64,000 nt of DNA from Platycnemis pennipes (taxonomy: Eukaryota; Arthropoda; Insecta; Odonata; Platycnemididae). Both the position numbers and the translations under genes were made by a program. The notes under the pieces are model-generated. The model saw only the letters and a list, made by a program, of their open reading frames with translations. It was not told the origin of the DNA and ran no database searches. The first letter of the stretch is position 1, and every line of letters begins with the position of its first letter. The DNA lies in the NCBI GenBank assembly GCA_933228895.1, contig OW121854.1, forward strand, positions 12,837,131 to 12,901,130. Direction: 5' to 3'. This document shows, piece after piece, positions 32,706 through 44,723 of this stretch.

Positions 32706-33845
32706 CTCGTCATCATTGGTCATCAATCCTCAGATTGGTTTGACGCATCTCTCCTCTGAGTTCTTCTTTCGGCTAATCTCTTCATATTTACGTATTTCTT
32801 CTCTTTCACATCCTTCATCACTTGTTCCATATATCTCACTTGAGACCTTCCCTTTCCAATCTTCCCATCCACATGTCCTTCAACGATTGTCTTCATCAGG
32901 ACGTCGTGTCTCAAGATTTGACGGACTAAGCTATCCCCTCTTCTTTTTATATTTTTCAGCAGGCTTCTCTTTTCTCCTACTCTTCTTAGCACTTCCTCGT
33001 TACTTACTCGGTCGATCCATTAAATCTTCATCATTCTTCGGTAGCACCTCATTTCGAATGCTTCCACCCTTTTCTTCTCCGCTGCTTTCATCGTCCATGC
33101 CTCACTGCCGTAAAGAAACATGCTACATATGTATTCCTGATGAACTGTTTCCTTAATTCTACGCTTGTATTTCCAGTGGTAAGTAGATCCTTCTTTTGAT
33201 AGAGTACCCTCTTTGCCTGGGCTATTCTACTTAATATTTCTTTTTTACTTCGTCCATCGTTGGTTACTCGGCTTCTTAGGTATCAGAATTCTTTCACCTC
33301 TACCTGTTTTTGCTTTTCTAGTTTAACGTTCGTTTTGGCCTCTCTCTTTTGCTGCACACCAGTATCTTAATCTTTTTATTATTTATCTTCAGCTGATGTC
33401 TGGCCATTGTCCTTTCCATGGTTACTAGAGTCTTATTCAGCTCCTTCTCTGTCTCTGCTATGAGAGCTATGTCATCAGCGAATCGTAGCACACTGATTGT
33501 TTCTCCGTGGATTTTCACTCCAGAACACTTCTCCTTGACTTCATTTATGGCTCTCTCGATGTAAACATTAAAAATTACGGGAGACAGTGCACAGCCTTTT
33601 CTCACTCCTTTCCTTATTCTTGCTTCTTCACAGCTGGGTCCAGATTTAATCACAACTACTTGGTTTTTATGCAAACTGTGGAAAATTCTTCGATTACTGT
33701 AGGACACTTCAATCCCTTTCAGATTATAAAGCATTGAATTCCAGTCCTCGTTATCGAAAGCCTTCTCTAAATCCACAAATGCAATGAACGTCGGTTTGTT
33801 CTTCTCCGTTCTCCTTTCTGTATTTTTTGTAGTTTTTTTCGATCG
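32706..33845 (-). mobile_element. LINE C non-LTR retrotransposon, 5'-truncated, RT catalytic region present
   Basis: The minus-strand frame 33884-33318 carries the RT palm: TFIAFVDLEKAFDNEDWN (motif A), then RKGVRKGCALSPVIFNVYIE (motif B) and VLRFADDIALIAETEKEL (motif C with catalytic FADD), ending RHQLKINNKKIKI. Downstream a second frame (32992-32723) gives the family C-terminus (EKRSLLKNIKRRGDSL, GKGRSQVRYMEQV) before a degenerate GAT tail at about 32706-32725. Frames are broken in the region 33000-33310. Residues upstream of about 33845 (MQDFHIDDCASSV) do not fit the family and are probably flanking DNA fused by the 5' truncation. Confidence 0.85.
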
Positions 33846-33884
33846 TACTGAGGAGGCACAATCGTCAATGTGGAAATCTTGCAT

Positions 33885-34740
33885 CGTGATTGAGTCGTAT
33901 TTTTCTTTGAAATATTTGACCGAAATCCATTATTGCCTTGAAATATTGATAGCTCGAATGTTGACTTATCTTCATTGGTCTCTTCCTTATTTTTTGGGGT
34001 ATTTTCACATTTTTTTAAATTTGGTGGTGTTTCATCAATCGATGATGCAAAAGTTGAGACGTCTTTAGAAATTCCGACTTAGAAGAGAAGAAGTCTGAGC
34101 TCACTTCCCTTGGATAATGCAACACTTAAATAAATTATTATGGTAACATTTAAATAACAAAATTTTATTTTAGACAAATTTAAACTTGTCTCAAATATGT
34201 TGGTCGCTACGCTTGCTTCCAACCAAGAGCTCTTAAACACTGTCAACGAAATTGTTGATCAGTTTTTGATCTCAGCATCCATATAGCCAGTTCCGTAAAG
34301 GTTGTCTATTGGTTTATATAGAAATTCCTTTTTGGGGCGATGTTCCACTATGAAATGCGCTCACTGTTGATAGAGATGATTATGCTGGAACATAAGATGT
34401 GTGCTAGGGATTTCTCAATACCTGTTAGCTCTCATCTGGTCATCCAGACCTTTACAGCTCCATTTAAATTTCTCTTTGCTGGCGGGAAGTGGGCTATTGT
34501 TTTTCTTGGCCCGTTCAAAGGCACTTTCTCGGTCAATAATTGTGAAATCAATAAACTTCAAAAAGCAGATGTATTGAGCCTCAGCTTAGTGAAGAAGTCT
34601 ATTAGCAATGGATCTTTAACGAAGAAGTTGAAAAGAAATCCTCACTCAAGAGTTCAAGAATTATTTTGTTTAAATTATTTTAAAGGATCTGTCGGAGTCA
34701 ATTGAAAATATATTTTGAATTACAATTTTCTCAACTGATT
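33885..34740. other. Unassigned stretch with a 121-residue orphan frame
   Basis: The plus frame 34340-34705 encodes 121 residues with balanced composition (for example SHLVIQTFTAPFKFLFAGGK). The minus strand also gives protein-like text across stops (DNLYGTGYMDAEIKN, TVFKSSWLEASVATNIF). I recognise neither. An old transposon gene is the likeliest explanation, but this is not demonstrated. Confidence 0.25.
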
Positions 34741-34742
34741 AT

Positions 34743-34860
34743 GTATCACGAAACCGTAATTGCTGGAAGTTGGCAGTGGGAAATAAAAATTTCACACGTG
34801 CATTCTGTGCCCAAAAACACGCTATCGATCGTTTTACTACGTATTCCAGTTTCGTGATAC
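34743..34860. mobile_element. Possible tiny MITE with 12-bp TIR
   Basis: GTATCACGAAAC at 34743-34754 is exactly inverted at 34849-34860. No TSD is visible, so this is a structural observation only. Confidence 0.3.
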
Positions 34861-35009
34861 TTAACAATGGGAAACACAGAGTGGACCATTAATATTATTT
34901 GAAATATGCTAAAGTGCAAATTATTCTTGAGTCTAATAAAGTTCTCTTTTTCTGTTTACTTGCAGGTGAGTGTGTCTCAGTTCCCTTTGCCGTCCTGGGG
35001 TGAGTTTTC

Positions 35010-35230
35010 CAATCAGAAGTCGCTGCCAAAGGTCTTGCTCCTTGGAGAGGATGCTCCTTCTCCTCAACCAGTGGTGCTCTAACTGGTTTTGTGATAGCAG
35101 ATATTCCGGAATAGCAGATATCAGGGGGTTCGAGTTCCGGTCAAGGCAAATGAATTTTTTCCCTGCGGAATATTTGCTATTGTGCAATTTCAGCGGGTAA
35201 CGCCGTTAAAGTTTTGTCGGCTATTTCGCC
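35010..35230 (+). mobile_element. SINE4, tRNA-derived, plus copy
   Basis: A B-box-like GGGGTTCGAGTTCCGG (about 35128-35143) follows an A-box-like TGGTGCTCTAACTGG near 35081. The body with GCGGAATATTTGCTATTGTG and AATTTCAGCGGGTAACGCCG matches, in reverse orientation, 36428-36560. The 5' limit is uncertain. Confidence 0.6.
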
Positions 35231-35778
35231 AGCTTTGAATTTGTTTATAAGAAAGCACCTTAGTGTTTCAATGATGGTCTTAACCTCGTGGACAGTGGCG
35301 CCATGTGCACAGCCGCGGCTGCTTTGTGACTTAATATGTCATGCAGTCCGGCGACATCTTGATCATTTAAAGCCTCTTAATAATTTACACAGGGAAAGAG
35401 GTTTCCCACTCCTTTTATCGTGTCGTAATTTTTGGTTATCTCGTTCTACACTTTTAAGTGAAAGGAGAAATACCGGAAATTTAATTATCTGAATTACATT
35501 TGCATTTGTTTTCATATGCAAATGTTTCATTGATAACTATTATTTTTATGCAATTTTTAAGCAATGTACCGTAAGTTGAGGAGATAAATAAAAAGAGAAG
35601 AGATTCAACCAGTCGGGCCTCTTTCAACGCACGAAATAAAATAGTCTGTTGCGATGAAGACCGATTTGGATCCAGTAAACGAAAGGGTCTAAAAAAAGCT
35701 CCTAAGGTTGCTCATTGAGAAATCGGAGAAAAAAAATAGGCATTCATTGCAGGATCTAGTTTTTTCCCGGCGTATAAT

Positions 35779-35915
35779 GCTGGTGAAGTCTTCACGGGTT
35801 CTCCACCGGGTCAGGTTGACTCAACGCCCTGAGGACGATGGCAGTGTTAGCCGTCGAAACGTCGGCCTTAGCCGTTTCCCTGACCCGGTGGAGAACCCGT
35901 GAAGGCTTCACCAGC
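35779..35915. repeat. Hairpin with 37-bp arms enclosing a hammerhead-like loop
   Basis: 35779-35815 and 35879-35915 are inverted copies with one mismatch. The loop contains CTGAGGA, then a GATGGC/GCCGTC helix, then GAAAC-GTC-GGC (35826-35866), which has the order of a hammerhead core with GCC/GGC as a 3-bp helix I. Helix III would be essentially absent, so it is hammerhead-like rather than a confident ribozyme. Such CTGANGA ... CGAAACGTCGG motifs recur in arthropod repeats, often at PLE ends. Confidence 0.6.
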
Positions 35916-36039
35916 AGGCATTCATTGCGTTTGTGAATTTGGGGAGCGCTTTTTTAAAAGCATAGATTTTTATCCAATTTCTTGGCAATCTGGAAGGGCC
36001 CCACAGTGACCGAAGAATTATCCTCAGCTTATACAGTAG

Positions 36040-36205
36040 CCCTGATAAAACTTGGGTCCATCATGGGGGAAGCAAGTATAACGAGTAGATAGGGAGACAC
36101 GGCTGTGCACTGTCTCCTATAATTATCATCGTTTTTCCCGTGAATGCAGTCAATGAGATCGTCAATGAAGTCAAAGAGAACGAGAAATCCACGCCTAAAA
36201 ATTAT
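36040..36205 (+). mobile_element. LINE C fragment around RT motif B
   Basis: GGCTGTGCACTGTCTCCTATAATT followed by GAATGCAGTCAATGAG and CAATGAAGTCAAAGAG matches, with substitutions, the GCALSPVIFNVYIERAINEVKE coding segment of the LINE C copy at 33530-33620. It is short and heavily decayed. Confidence 0.55.
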
Positions 36206-36427
36206 AATACTGCGTTTTTCCCGAGAGATAACGGGGTCCCGTGTCGTCATTAACCAGTCCGTTACCGACTTCTCATAAACGAACAGTCCGTAAACAAGAG
36301 CCTTGCACGCAGCGGCAATTGCTTACTATTTCGTAAACTTAACAGTTCTTATGCGGTCATTTGGTGATGGAAGTGCAGATATCGACTGCTGTGGAGTTTG
36401 AGGAATGTTCATAGTTTATTCAAAGAC

Positions 36428-36640
36428 CGCGAACTGGCCGCGGAAAATTAAGCGGCGTCACCCGCTGAAAATTGCACTATAGCAAGAAGTTCCACAGAGA
36501 AAAAAATCATTCGCCTTGACCGGGACTCGAACCCGGACCCCCTGATTTCTTCCTTTAAACCTAGTTCCTTTAAGCCTCGTTGATTTCCACAGAGAAAGAG
36601 GACGTCTTGGTAGCTCCACACCATCAATTAAAGACATGTA
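36428..36640 (-). mobile_element. SINE4, tRNA-derived, minus copy
   Basis: Read on the minus strand, GGGGTCCGGGTTCGAGTCCC (B box, about 36521-36540) leads into CGGTCAAGGCGAATG, TCTGTGGAACTTCTTGC, ATTTTCAGCGGGTGACGCCG and a short 3' tail. Together with 35010-35230 it forms an inverted pair about 1.3 kb apart. Confidence 0.65.
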
Positions 36641-36904
36641 CTGCTTTGAACGCGACTGCAGTGTTAAAATATACTTGTAATTTTATGACTTAAAGGGCAC
36701 TCATCATTTAATTTTAATGCCTAGAAGACGGATCTATTCCTAATTCTCATTCTGAGGGACTAGTGTTACAGTCGTTCGCATCTTAACTTTTGGTTGAGTG
36801 GTCAGGAGGCCGAGATGTCATTTTTATTTGTATCAAACCATTGCTACAGGTGAAACATTTGATGAATAGGAGAAATGGATGCAGCATGCTACGTCGTAGT
36901 AAAT

Positions 36905-37800
36905 TCCATAGAGGATCTACATCTACATTCTACATAGGTAGCTGCCGCAGAAATGTGTGGTAAAGTGTTGCAGGTCGCGAGCTGTAAAAGTTTTGTTGAA
37001 AGAGAGAGGAAGAAAAAATCCATAAGAATTAATAACAGTATAACTCGGATTTATTAAGAGTTACGTTTTATTTACGTTTCGGTCGCGTGTTGTACGTGGA
37101 AAAAACAAGTAGAAGATATAAAAATAGAACAGAAAATTCATTGCTCCATAGAAAAGAAAACATGTTTTAAAAGAATCTCACCAAATGAAAGTTAATTTGG
37201 AGCTATGTGTCCCCCAAGGCAATCGGTCTGAAGGTGGAGACACCTTCAAAAAAGAAAGTGCAATACTTCTAACCCCCCTAACAATGGCCTACAACATAAC
37301 ACTTACAATACAAACATGCACACCTTACAAATAGCACCATGCATACAAATATATAACTTTAGGAAAGGCTTTCCATATATCACAATACAAACATATGTAT
37401 ATTATTGGGATAACAACAAAAACCTATTTTAAAATAAGAAGCAATTTGCATTTACTATGATCAGTAGCCAATATTTTCAACATCTTAAAAATATACTCAA
37501 GCTGCTTGCAGTCTTGGCATTTCTCGGTAACATATTAAACGACTTTGGCGCTATATTAAGGTAACAACTTATATATATGTACTATCACACCATCAATTAA
37601 ACAACCAGGACTTAATTTTCGTCGCTGAACCGATACTTTTCCCATTTGCAAGACCCTTATATTGGAGGAGAAATATATCCCATTGAAAATGCTAGCACCT
37701 CTTTCTTGTACTCTTTCCTGGTTTTTGCCTTTCATGTTGTCATTTCAGAGCGGTTTTTGAATAAGAAATACTCTCTTATGAGCTTGGTTTTCATGTTTAT
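36905..37800 (-). mobile_element. Degenerate LINE 3' region with GTAGAT-type tail
   Basis: The tail at 36908-36930 is GTAGAATGTAGATGTAGATC on the minus strand, similar in style to LINE B tails. Upstream on that strand, broken translation gives KTRKEYKKEVLAFSMG and NIAPKSFNMLPRNAKTASS. The latter resembles the FNxLP...IK end block of CR1/Jockey-like reverse transcriptases. Many stops; an old copy of a family different from B1/B2. Confidence 0.45.
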
Positions 37801-39765
37801 TGCGTAATTGACTCTAAATAAATCTCTGGCAGCGCTTTAGGAACGCATGGAAGGAAACGCGTCCAATAAATCACAATTTTAAATGCATTTAAATTTTTTT
37901 AAGAAATAACTGTAGAGAAAATCAGAAAGCTCTACTCAATGGCGAAATTTATAGTTTGAGAAAATTGGTTTGGCGTGGAATTGTAACAAAATGTAATTAT
38001 TAAGAAGAGAGAAATTACATTAAAATACGGAAACGGCTTTCAGACCAGTGGAAAATTAAATTCCTTCCAATCATCAAATTGTGGCCTTTGAGGAAATGGA
38101 AATATTTTTTGGCACCTAACTGTTCTGTGAAAATACCATTTTATTTTCATTATTTCTCATGGTCAAATTATTATCACTGTAAGTATATTGGTGTGGATTG
38201 AACCTATGGAAATTAATTGCAAATACAGACTGTGGTGGTCCCTTAGAAATCCATAAGAAGTTGATAAAAAAGCTTGCAACTTATGTGTTTTAATTATGCA
38301 TAAAAATAATGTCATTCACTTGAATATGGCGTTTAAATATCAAAAAGAGAGATCCTGATAAGGTTCTGTAAGGTTTTCCAATTGAAAAAATTTACCGTTT
38401 TCTCCCTATTTTTTTGAAATTAGTGTTTTTTTTTAATTGACAGCCCTTTTTTTTGTAAAAACTGTTAACTGTTATCACGTCTCGTCTTGTACCCGAATAC
38501 GATGCATACCTAGTTGTTCAAGTGATGCTAAATCATGAGCGTTTGTGACGCATGATTAAATGATTCATAATAACGGATTTCTCGAGATAAGGAACAAAAT
38601 ATAAACAGTGATAACCATCGAATTAGTATAATGTAGGGAACAATAATTCTTTGAAATAATAACGATCGCTTATGGTTACAATATATCAGTCTCTCGCGTA
38701 ACATACCACTTGTAAACAAAAACAAACAATAGCTGACATTGATTTTTGGTTTCACTTTCGGCGCTTTTACAGAGAAGTAGCGATTTCATGGTTAATCTTG
38801 AACTAACGTAGTTAACCTTAAATAAACACGCATCATATTAAAATACTTGTGGGAAATATTTATGACTTGAGTGCAAAGGTATCGAAAGGAAATAGACTTA
38901 CGACGAAAATTTAATGACTGTCGTTATACATCATACCCAACTGTAACTGAGACGCAAAAAGAAACTTCGTTGCTTTTTAGGATCTTGTGAAAAAAGAAAT
39001 ATATACAGAGAGGGTGAGATAATGGGGTGAGATAATGATGATAAACAGCTCGGAAGTAGTGAGATTAGTGCGTAGTCATTGGCGTGTCAGTTTCGATGGG
39101 CGACATGATCTGGAAAGATCGTAAATTTGGCATGGGACGTAACATAGACGAATTTAAATAGAGCTAAGTCAAGAAAATAGAGCCAAGTCTGATTTGGGTG
39201 AATTATTTTTCTTTCTGCCATGCCGCGGCTATACCGTGGCACCGAACTTAATTTATATGTCAGAAAATGCATGACGACTACGGTAAAAGAAAAATCACTT
39301 GAACAAAAAGTCAAATTATATGAAAACTGTAGAGGTACGTATTTCATGCCGTTGATTAAATTACTAGATTGCTAAAGTTTATTTCAATCACTAGAATTAA
39401 TTCGTGAAAACCGTGTTTAATTCTTTATTACTACATTTTCTCGATCTAACATTAGGCAACAATCGTAAAACAAGCTTTTCATGTCATTAGGTACCTAGTA
39501 AAATCTCACTAAATACAATAACATCAAATAACAATTCATTCATTGATTCCCTCATTACAAAAGCGTAGGGAAATAATCTACGCTAAAACCAAAGACTGGA
39601 CCAAGTTTTATAGTATCTGAGACTAAAATTCTGGTTCAGAAGAGGCATGCATCCTCTTGTAGCTTCTAAATACACCCCACAGGTGGCTCCTTATCCCCAA
39701 ATCTTCGGACGGTTTTCATTGGTTTTGCGTGCATTACGTGAGACGTCAGAGTTTCCCATCTCCCA
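37800..39765. other. AT-rich DNA, nothing recognised
   Basis: No domain, TIR or copy of other window repeats was seen. Open frames at 38528-38755 and 39087-39347 (minus) have no motif. Confidence 0.4.
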
Positions 39766-39769
39766 CTTA

Positions 39770-41086
39770 CGCACCGTTTACACTACTAACTTTTTACGAT
39801 GGTAAGGCTTACCGTGGTTGGAAATTGTCCGTGTGAACGCAAGTAATGGTACAAAGAAGGTTTGTTTGGACAATTGAAGTGGAAATGGACGTAGAGTGTT
39901 TAAAGACGAAGAGACCGGATCGCACTATATGGATCGGAAATGATTATTAATTACAACGATGTTTATTTAATCATTCTTTAACATATTTTAGTAATTGTAT
40001 GACCACGTTCCACTGATTCGGTTGTTCAATAATGGTGTTAAGTAGTTTGCATTACCCCTGAATCATGAGTATGTACGCTTATGTATTTATTTTATGTACT
40101 TACCTTGCCGTGCAACAAATATACATGCAGAAATTAAATAACTAAGAAGGTGCAAACATTCGCAGGAAATTCGACTCGTGTTATTTTTTACGTATTCGCT
40201 CCTTAGGATGGCGTTAAAAGTGTTTTCAGCATTTTGCCCTTGAATAGATCCTTTCATAATCAGCAGAATATGTTAAACTTGGGATAACAGACTTATCAAA
40301 ATACTGAATTTTGATAAGAGCAAAGAATTCATTATCTATACTGAAATGTATTCTATTTGGATGCATGAACTTGCCTACGAAATGGGTTAACATGAGGGAT
40401 AACTTATTGAGAGGTGAACAATTAATCAATTCATATCATGGCGTTCCATGCTTGACTGCATTTCCTGGTGCGTGATTCACGTATATAAGCTAAGCGAATA
40501 AAAATACAGGCAAGGAAACGTTAATAATTTTAAAGTGTAAAGCTATCAGTTGAAATATGCGAGGAAAAAGAGGCAAAGGTTGAATGTCTTAAATATCTGG
40601 AAATTAAAGTCTCGGAGGACTTTCATCGTTGTACAACTTTGCATACTTTTTATCGTATTACTTTGGAGCTATTCAAAGAAAATGGCAATTGCATTCAATT
40701 TTATATTTTAAACTGAAGTTCAGTGAAGTAATTCCGAATCCATTGAATATCTCGGAGATACGACCCACCGTCAATCATGAGGAAGTAATTTAAGAAGAAT
40801 ATTTTGGTTGATTTATAAAAAGGGATCTAAGAAACTGCATTGATAACGTTCGATAAAATAACTGCGTCTAATTTGCACATGAGTTAAAAGACCCTTCCAA
40901 CTTTTGGAATCGTTCCAAGACAAAGTCCTTTAGCTACTCTCCCCTCCATTGTTATTTTGACTTAATTTTACTCTCCGATAGATTCCACTAGAGTCTTTAC
41001 GATGGTTCTGGGTAGGCCGTGTGAACGCAGGTTAGTTTTAGCCGCCATATTAACTATCATTTTACCTTAGTAATGTAAACAGGGCA
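39770..41086. mobile_element. Candidate Harbinger-type element, 1.3 kb
   Basis: CGCACCGTTTACACTACTAA on the left and TGCCCTGTTTACATTACTAA on the reversed right agree at about 15 of 20 positions. TTA lies just outside each end (39767-39769, 41087-41089). GTGTGAACGCARGT occurs near both ends in direct orientation. No transposase is visible; the TIR match is moderate. Confidence 0.45.
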
Positions 41087-41318
41087 TTACACTGTCCCAC
41101 GTCACGCGCTGCAGTCGTTTTTTGTTTCCGTTCCCCCACCAATGGCGCCACCTCTTCACGTTTTACTGTAAAAAGGCCTACGTCACCCGTCTTCGCCGAT
41201 TGCTCCCCAGAGCCTTTACGCTGAACTCGACTTTAAATCTCCCTTCATTATTCTTTACCGCGCTAGCTCTAAAGACTCCCCTTCCGTCCTCTGATGACCT
41301 CTCCTTACATTTTTCAGC

Positions 41319-41854
41319 AATGGGGGCGTTTGCTCGGAACCGAAATCGTAATTTTGTGCGCAAAACCGTTAGATGGAAACGAAAAAAGAATTTTAGCGAA
41401 AAAATTAATCTTCTAACCACTACCATTCACTCGTAAATCAAGAATTAAAATAAGCAAAAGGTGACGCCCATCGAAAAATCTGCTTTGATAACATTGACGT
41501 CATTTTCCTCCCGTCCTTGACTGCTCTTATACGAAGGGAAGGGAGTGGAGGGGGGTTCTCGGAAGGTCTGCTCGCACATATCCTGTCGCAATCGCTCCCA
41601 TTGGGAGAGCCAGCTGTGCCCCCCCCATTGCGATAAGGCGAAGTAACTTCGCGGGCTCAATTGTGATTGGACGAAGTCGATATACGTCAGAGGTTGCAAT
41701 AAACCCACTTTTCGAAAAGGGTTAAAAACATCAGTTTTTCGCCGCTTATAACTCGAGAACTAATTGACGGATGATAAAACGGATAAAATACGGGTGTTTT
41801 TATTGTACAAACTATCAGTTCGCCGATAAAAAAAATATGGTAAACGACCCCATT
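41319..41854 (-). mobile_element. MITE-A copy 3
   Basis: Complete copy in reverse: starts AATGGGGGCGTTTGCTCGG and ends GGTAAACGACCCCATT. It carries the inverted CCAAT block near 41665-41675 and a perfect CRE at 41495-41502. No TSD is evident around the AATG/CATT ends. Confidence 0.9.
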
Positions 41855-43600
41855 GTGTCCCACCGTCACCTCATTTGTTTTCTTTCTCCGTTAGGTAGAG
41901 TGGAGATTGAAGGCCCTCTGTCTTGTTCTCCATTCCTCATCTCTATTGTCCGCCATTGCATTTGTTTCCTCAAATTCATCGCGTTATCGCCTCCATAGCG
42001 GACTGTTGACTTTGTTCTCAGTTCTTCCATTAGCGGTTCTTCTTCTCCCTCCTTCCTCAATATTCTTCTCTCGGCATTATCAGCACCCAACCTTTGAAAC
42101 AATCCTAGAAACACTTCTGCCACCCACTAAGCGTTACAGACAAAATCTTTGCCTTGAAGTTAATAGAGCAGTCCGTCAACCCGTCCGTCTCGAATGGAGA
42201 GTTGCTTGTATTGTGTTACATTTTTAGCTGTTATTTACCAATGTTTTTCATGATCTGAATATGTCTCAAAAGTAAATACGTAACGCATTTTGTCGCTAAT
42301 TGATTTGAATAGCCTTTGTAGTTTTTATAAGGTTTATTTATTGTTACCAGATTATTGTTCAACTTTTTAATTAATTTTGAGCAAACATTCGTGAACTTTT
42401 AACGATGTTTTACTTTAGCAATAGTAAATGTGAATTGTTTCCTTACTTCTTTAATTTTTGCTTATTATTTATAAAGTTTGAGCGTTATTAAAAAATTTCA
42501 GGCTTAAAAGTATGGTATAAAATTTTAATAAGACGTTTGCTCTACCTAGCAGGTATTAAAATCGGTTTTAAAATGTTTTCCTGCTTCGGTTACATTAAGA
42601 AATGGGTTTTTAACATACTATAGCTCACTGGACATGATCTCGTGTCTCTTTGTTAAGAGATGCTTAAAGCTGCGGCTGATAATGTTGGCGTATTGCTTAG
42701 CTCAGCAACGTACGGATAAAAAAATCAAGACTGTTCAAGAAGACTCTCGCGATTATTTTTTGCTATAGCAATTCACATTTTCATATGGATTCGTATTTTT
42801 TTAAATGCCATAATATTCTATTGACCCAGAAATGTCTCATCGGTCACTTGAAGCATAAAAAAAATCACAAATAATAATGTAGGGATATATAACTCATATG
42901 TTACCTCTAGTTTTTGCTGACAAATGAGTTTTGACCCTCTGGGATCGCGGATTGGCGGAGGGTCCCCATCTTACGACCCTCTTTAAGGCTTCCGGCCTCT
43001 TTTTCCGCTCCCTTTTCCTCGAATCCTGTTCCTTCGTTTCTTCTTCCTTATGACTTCTAACCTCTTGACTAAATTATTCTTTTTTCCTGTTCCACTTACG
43101 CTTTCTGTATCTCTTCTCCATTACGTTCAATGATGACTGTCTCCTTTTTCAAGGACTCTTTTATCCTATCTCTGCTGCCGTCCTACCCAACCACATCAGC
43201 ATGTCCGTCTGCCTCAATTCGCTTTGCCTCTCTTCCACATGTGTCGCTTCATCTCCCTCCACCTTCATCTTTCTCCTATCGCCAATGTCCACTTTCCGCC
43301 TGACCTCCGCCCCAGAGGCCAACCTTTCCTCTTGCGGAGAGGCCCACCCTGCCAGAATACTACGTTTTTTCGTCGCTCAACATCTCTACCAATACTTACC
43401 TCCACATATCCTCAACATCTACAAAATATGCACTGTTTTCCTCGTGGGGTACAATATTTTCGTTAGCCAAATACATTGTGATCCTTGGATCTCTGCGTTT
43501 AACATTCCTCACTAGCGACCGTGTGCTGATTTCGAATAGCGGTGGACGACGATATCTTCTTCAGCCCTGATGCATCTGAGAAGCCCGCTGCGTCTAATGC
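41855..43600. other. Pyrimidine-rich and AT-rich DNA, no gene assigned
   Basis: 41870-42160 and 42960-43500 are strongly CT-rich on the plus strand, separated by AT-rich DNA. Similar CT-rich texture recurs at 44730-45250, 45480-45740, 47330-47390 and 48810-48960, around the B LINEs. I could not align these stretches to one another convincingly. The frame 43201-43515 has no recognisable domain. Confidence 0.3.
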
Positions 43601-43619
43601 TAAACTGTGCTTCAAATCC

Positions 43620-43665
43620 TAGTATTATATCAATCCACCCGTCTTGGTGGATTGATATAATACTA
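43620..43665. repeat. Perfect hairpin, 20-bp arms, 6-nt loop
   Basis: 43620-43639 (TAGTATTATATCAATCCACC) is exactly reverse-complemented at 43646-43665. No other copy was noticed in the window. Confidence 0.85.
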
Positions 43666-43866
43666 CTGACCTATTAGATTTTAATCTAGACAATGCCATC
43701 TAGACAATCTAGACTTTAGACCTATCTCCGTTGCTATGAGAGATGCCAGGTGTAGTGGTAGGTATTCTAGAATATATCTATCTGAACGAGTCCTATTTTT
43801 CTGACAAGTAAATGTCCTGCTGTGTTCCTGAGTCAGTATTGTCTTGAAAAAGAACACTCACTGTAA

Positions 43867-44098
43867 AGGCCGCTTTACACGATACTATTTTTTGTACAAT
43901 TTCTTGTACAAACTCTTGTATGAGGAAATTGTACCGTGTAAAGCGGCAAATTGCACGAATGTTTGTGGGATTGTCTGAACGACTGAACGGGAAATAGAAC
44001 CTGTTCTAATTCCATTCGGACAAACATGCAATTTCGTTAAGTTTACACAAGAGTTTGTACAAGAAATTGTACAAAAATTGTATCGTGTAAAGCGGCCT
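43867..44098. mobile_element. Harbinger-type MITE, 232 bp
   Basis: TIRs start AGGCCGCTTTACACGATA, perfect for 18 bp, and continue imperfectly to about 55 bp through TTTGTACAATTTCTTGTAC. TAA flanks both sides (43864-43866, 44099-44101). It shares the AGGCCGYTTTACAC terminus with the 13028-13788 element, so both are probably moved by related transposases. Confidence 0.85.
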
Positions 44099-44184
44099 TA
44101 AAGCACGCGATTTACACCCTTGGCTAATTTTAGAAATCTTAATAATTTAAATCCAGGGTTTGTTTTCTGTATCCCTAGAATCCG

Positions 44185-44723
44185 AATGGGGTCGTTTACC
44201 ATAGTTTTTTTATTGCCGAGTCTTATAGAGTTTATAAAATAAAAATACACGTATTTTTCCGTTTTTTGATCCGTCAATTATTTCTCGAGTTATAAGCGGC
44301 GAAAAACTGATGTTTTTAACCCTTTCGGAAAAGTGGGCGTGGTGCAACCTCTGACGTAAAACGACTTCGTCCAATCACAACTGAGCCCGCGAAGCTACTT
44401 TGTCTTATCGCAATGGGGGAGACACAGCTGGCTCTGCCAATCGGAGCAGTTGCGACAGCATCTGTGCAAGGAGTCCTTCCGAGAACCCCCCTCCACTCCC
44501 TTCCCTTCCCATAAGAGCAGTCAAGGATGGGAGGAAAATTACGTCAATGTTATCACAGCAGCATTTTCGGTGGGCGTCACCTTTTGCTTATTTGAATTTT
44601 GGATTTATGAGTGAATGGTTGTGGTTAGAAGATTAATTTTTTCACTAAAATCATTTTTTTTGTTTCCATCTAACGATATCGCGTACAAAGTTGGGTATTC
44701 GGTTCCGAGTAAACACCCCCATT
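44185..44723 (+). mobile_element. MITE-A copy 4
   Basis: Complete copy from AATGGGGTCGTTTACCATAG to GAGTAAACACCCCCATT. The CCAAT block is intact (about 44370); the CRE is mutated to TTACGTCA near 44539. Confidence 0.9.

Noticed and set aside
32671..33156. 161-residue plus-strand frame
   Set aside because: Antisense shadow of LINE C, which reads on the minus strand.
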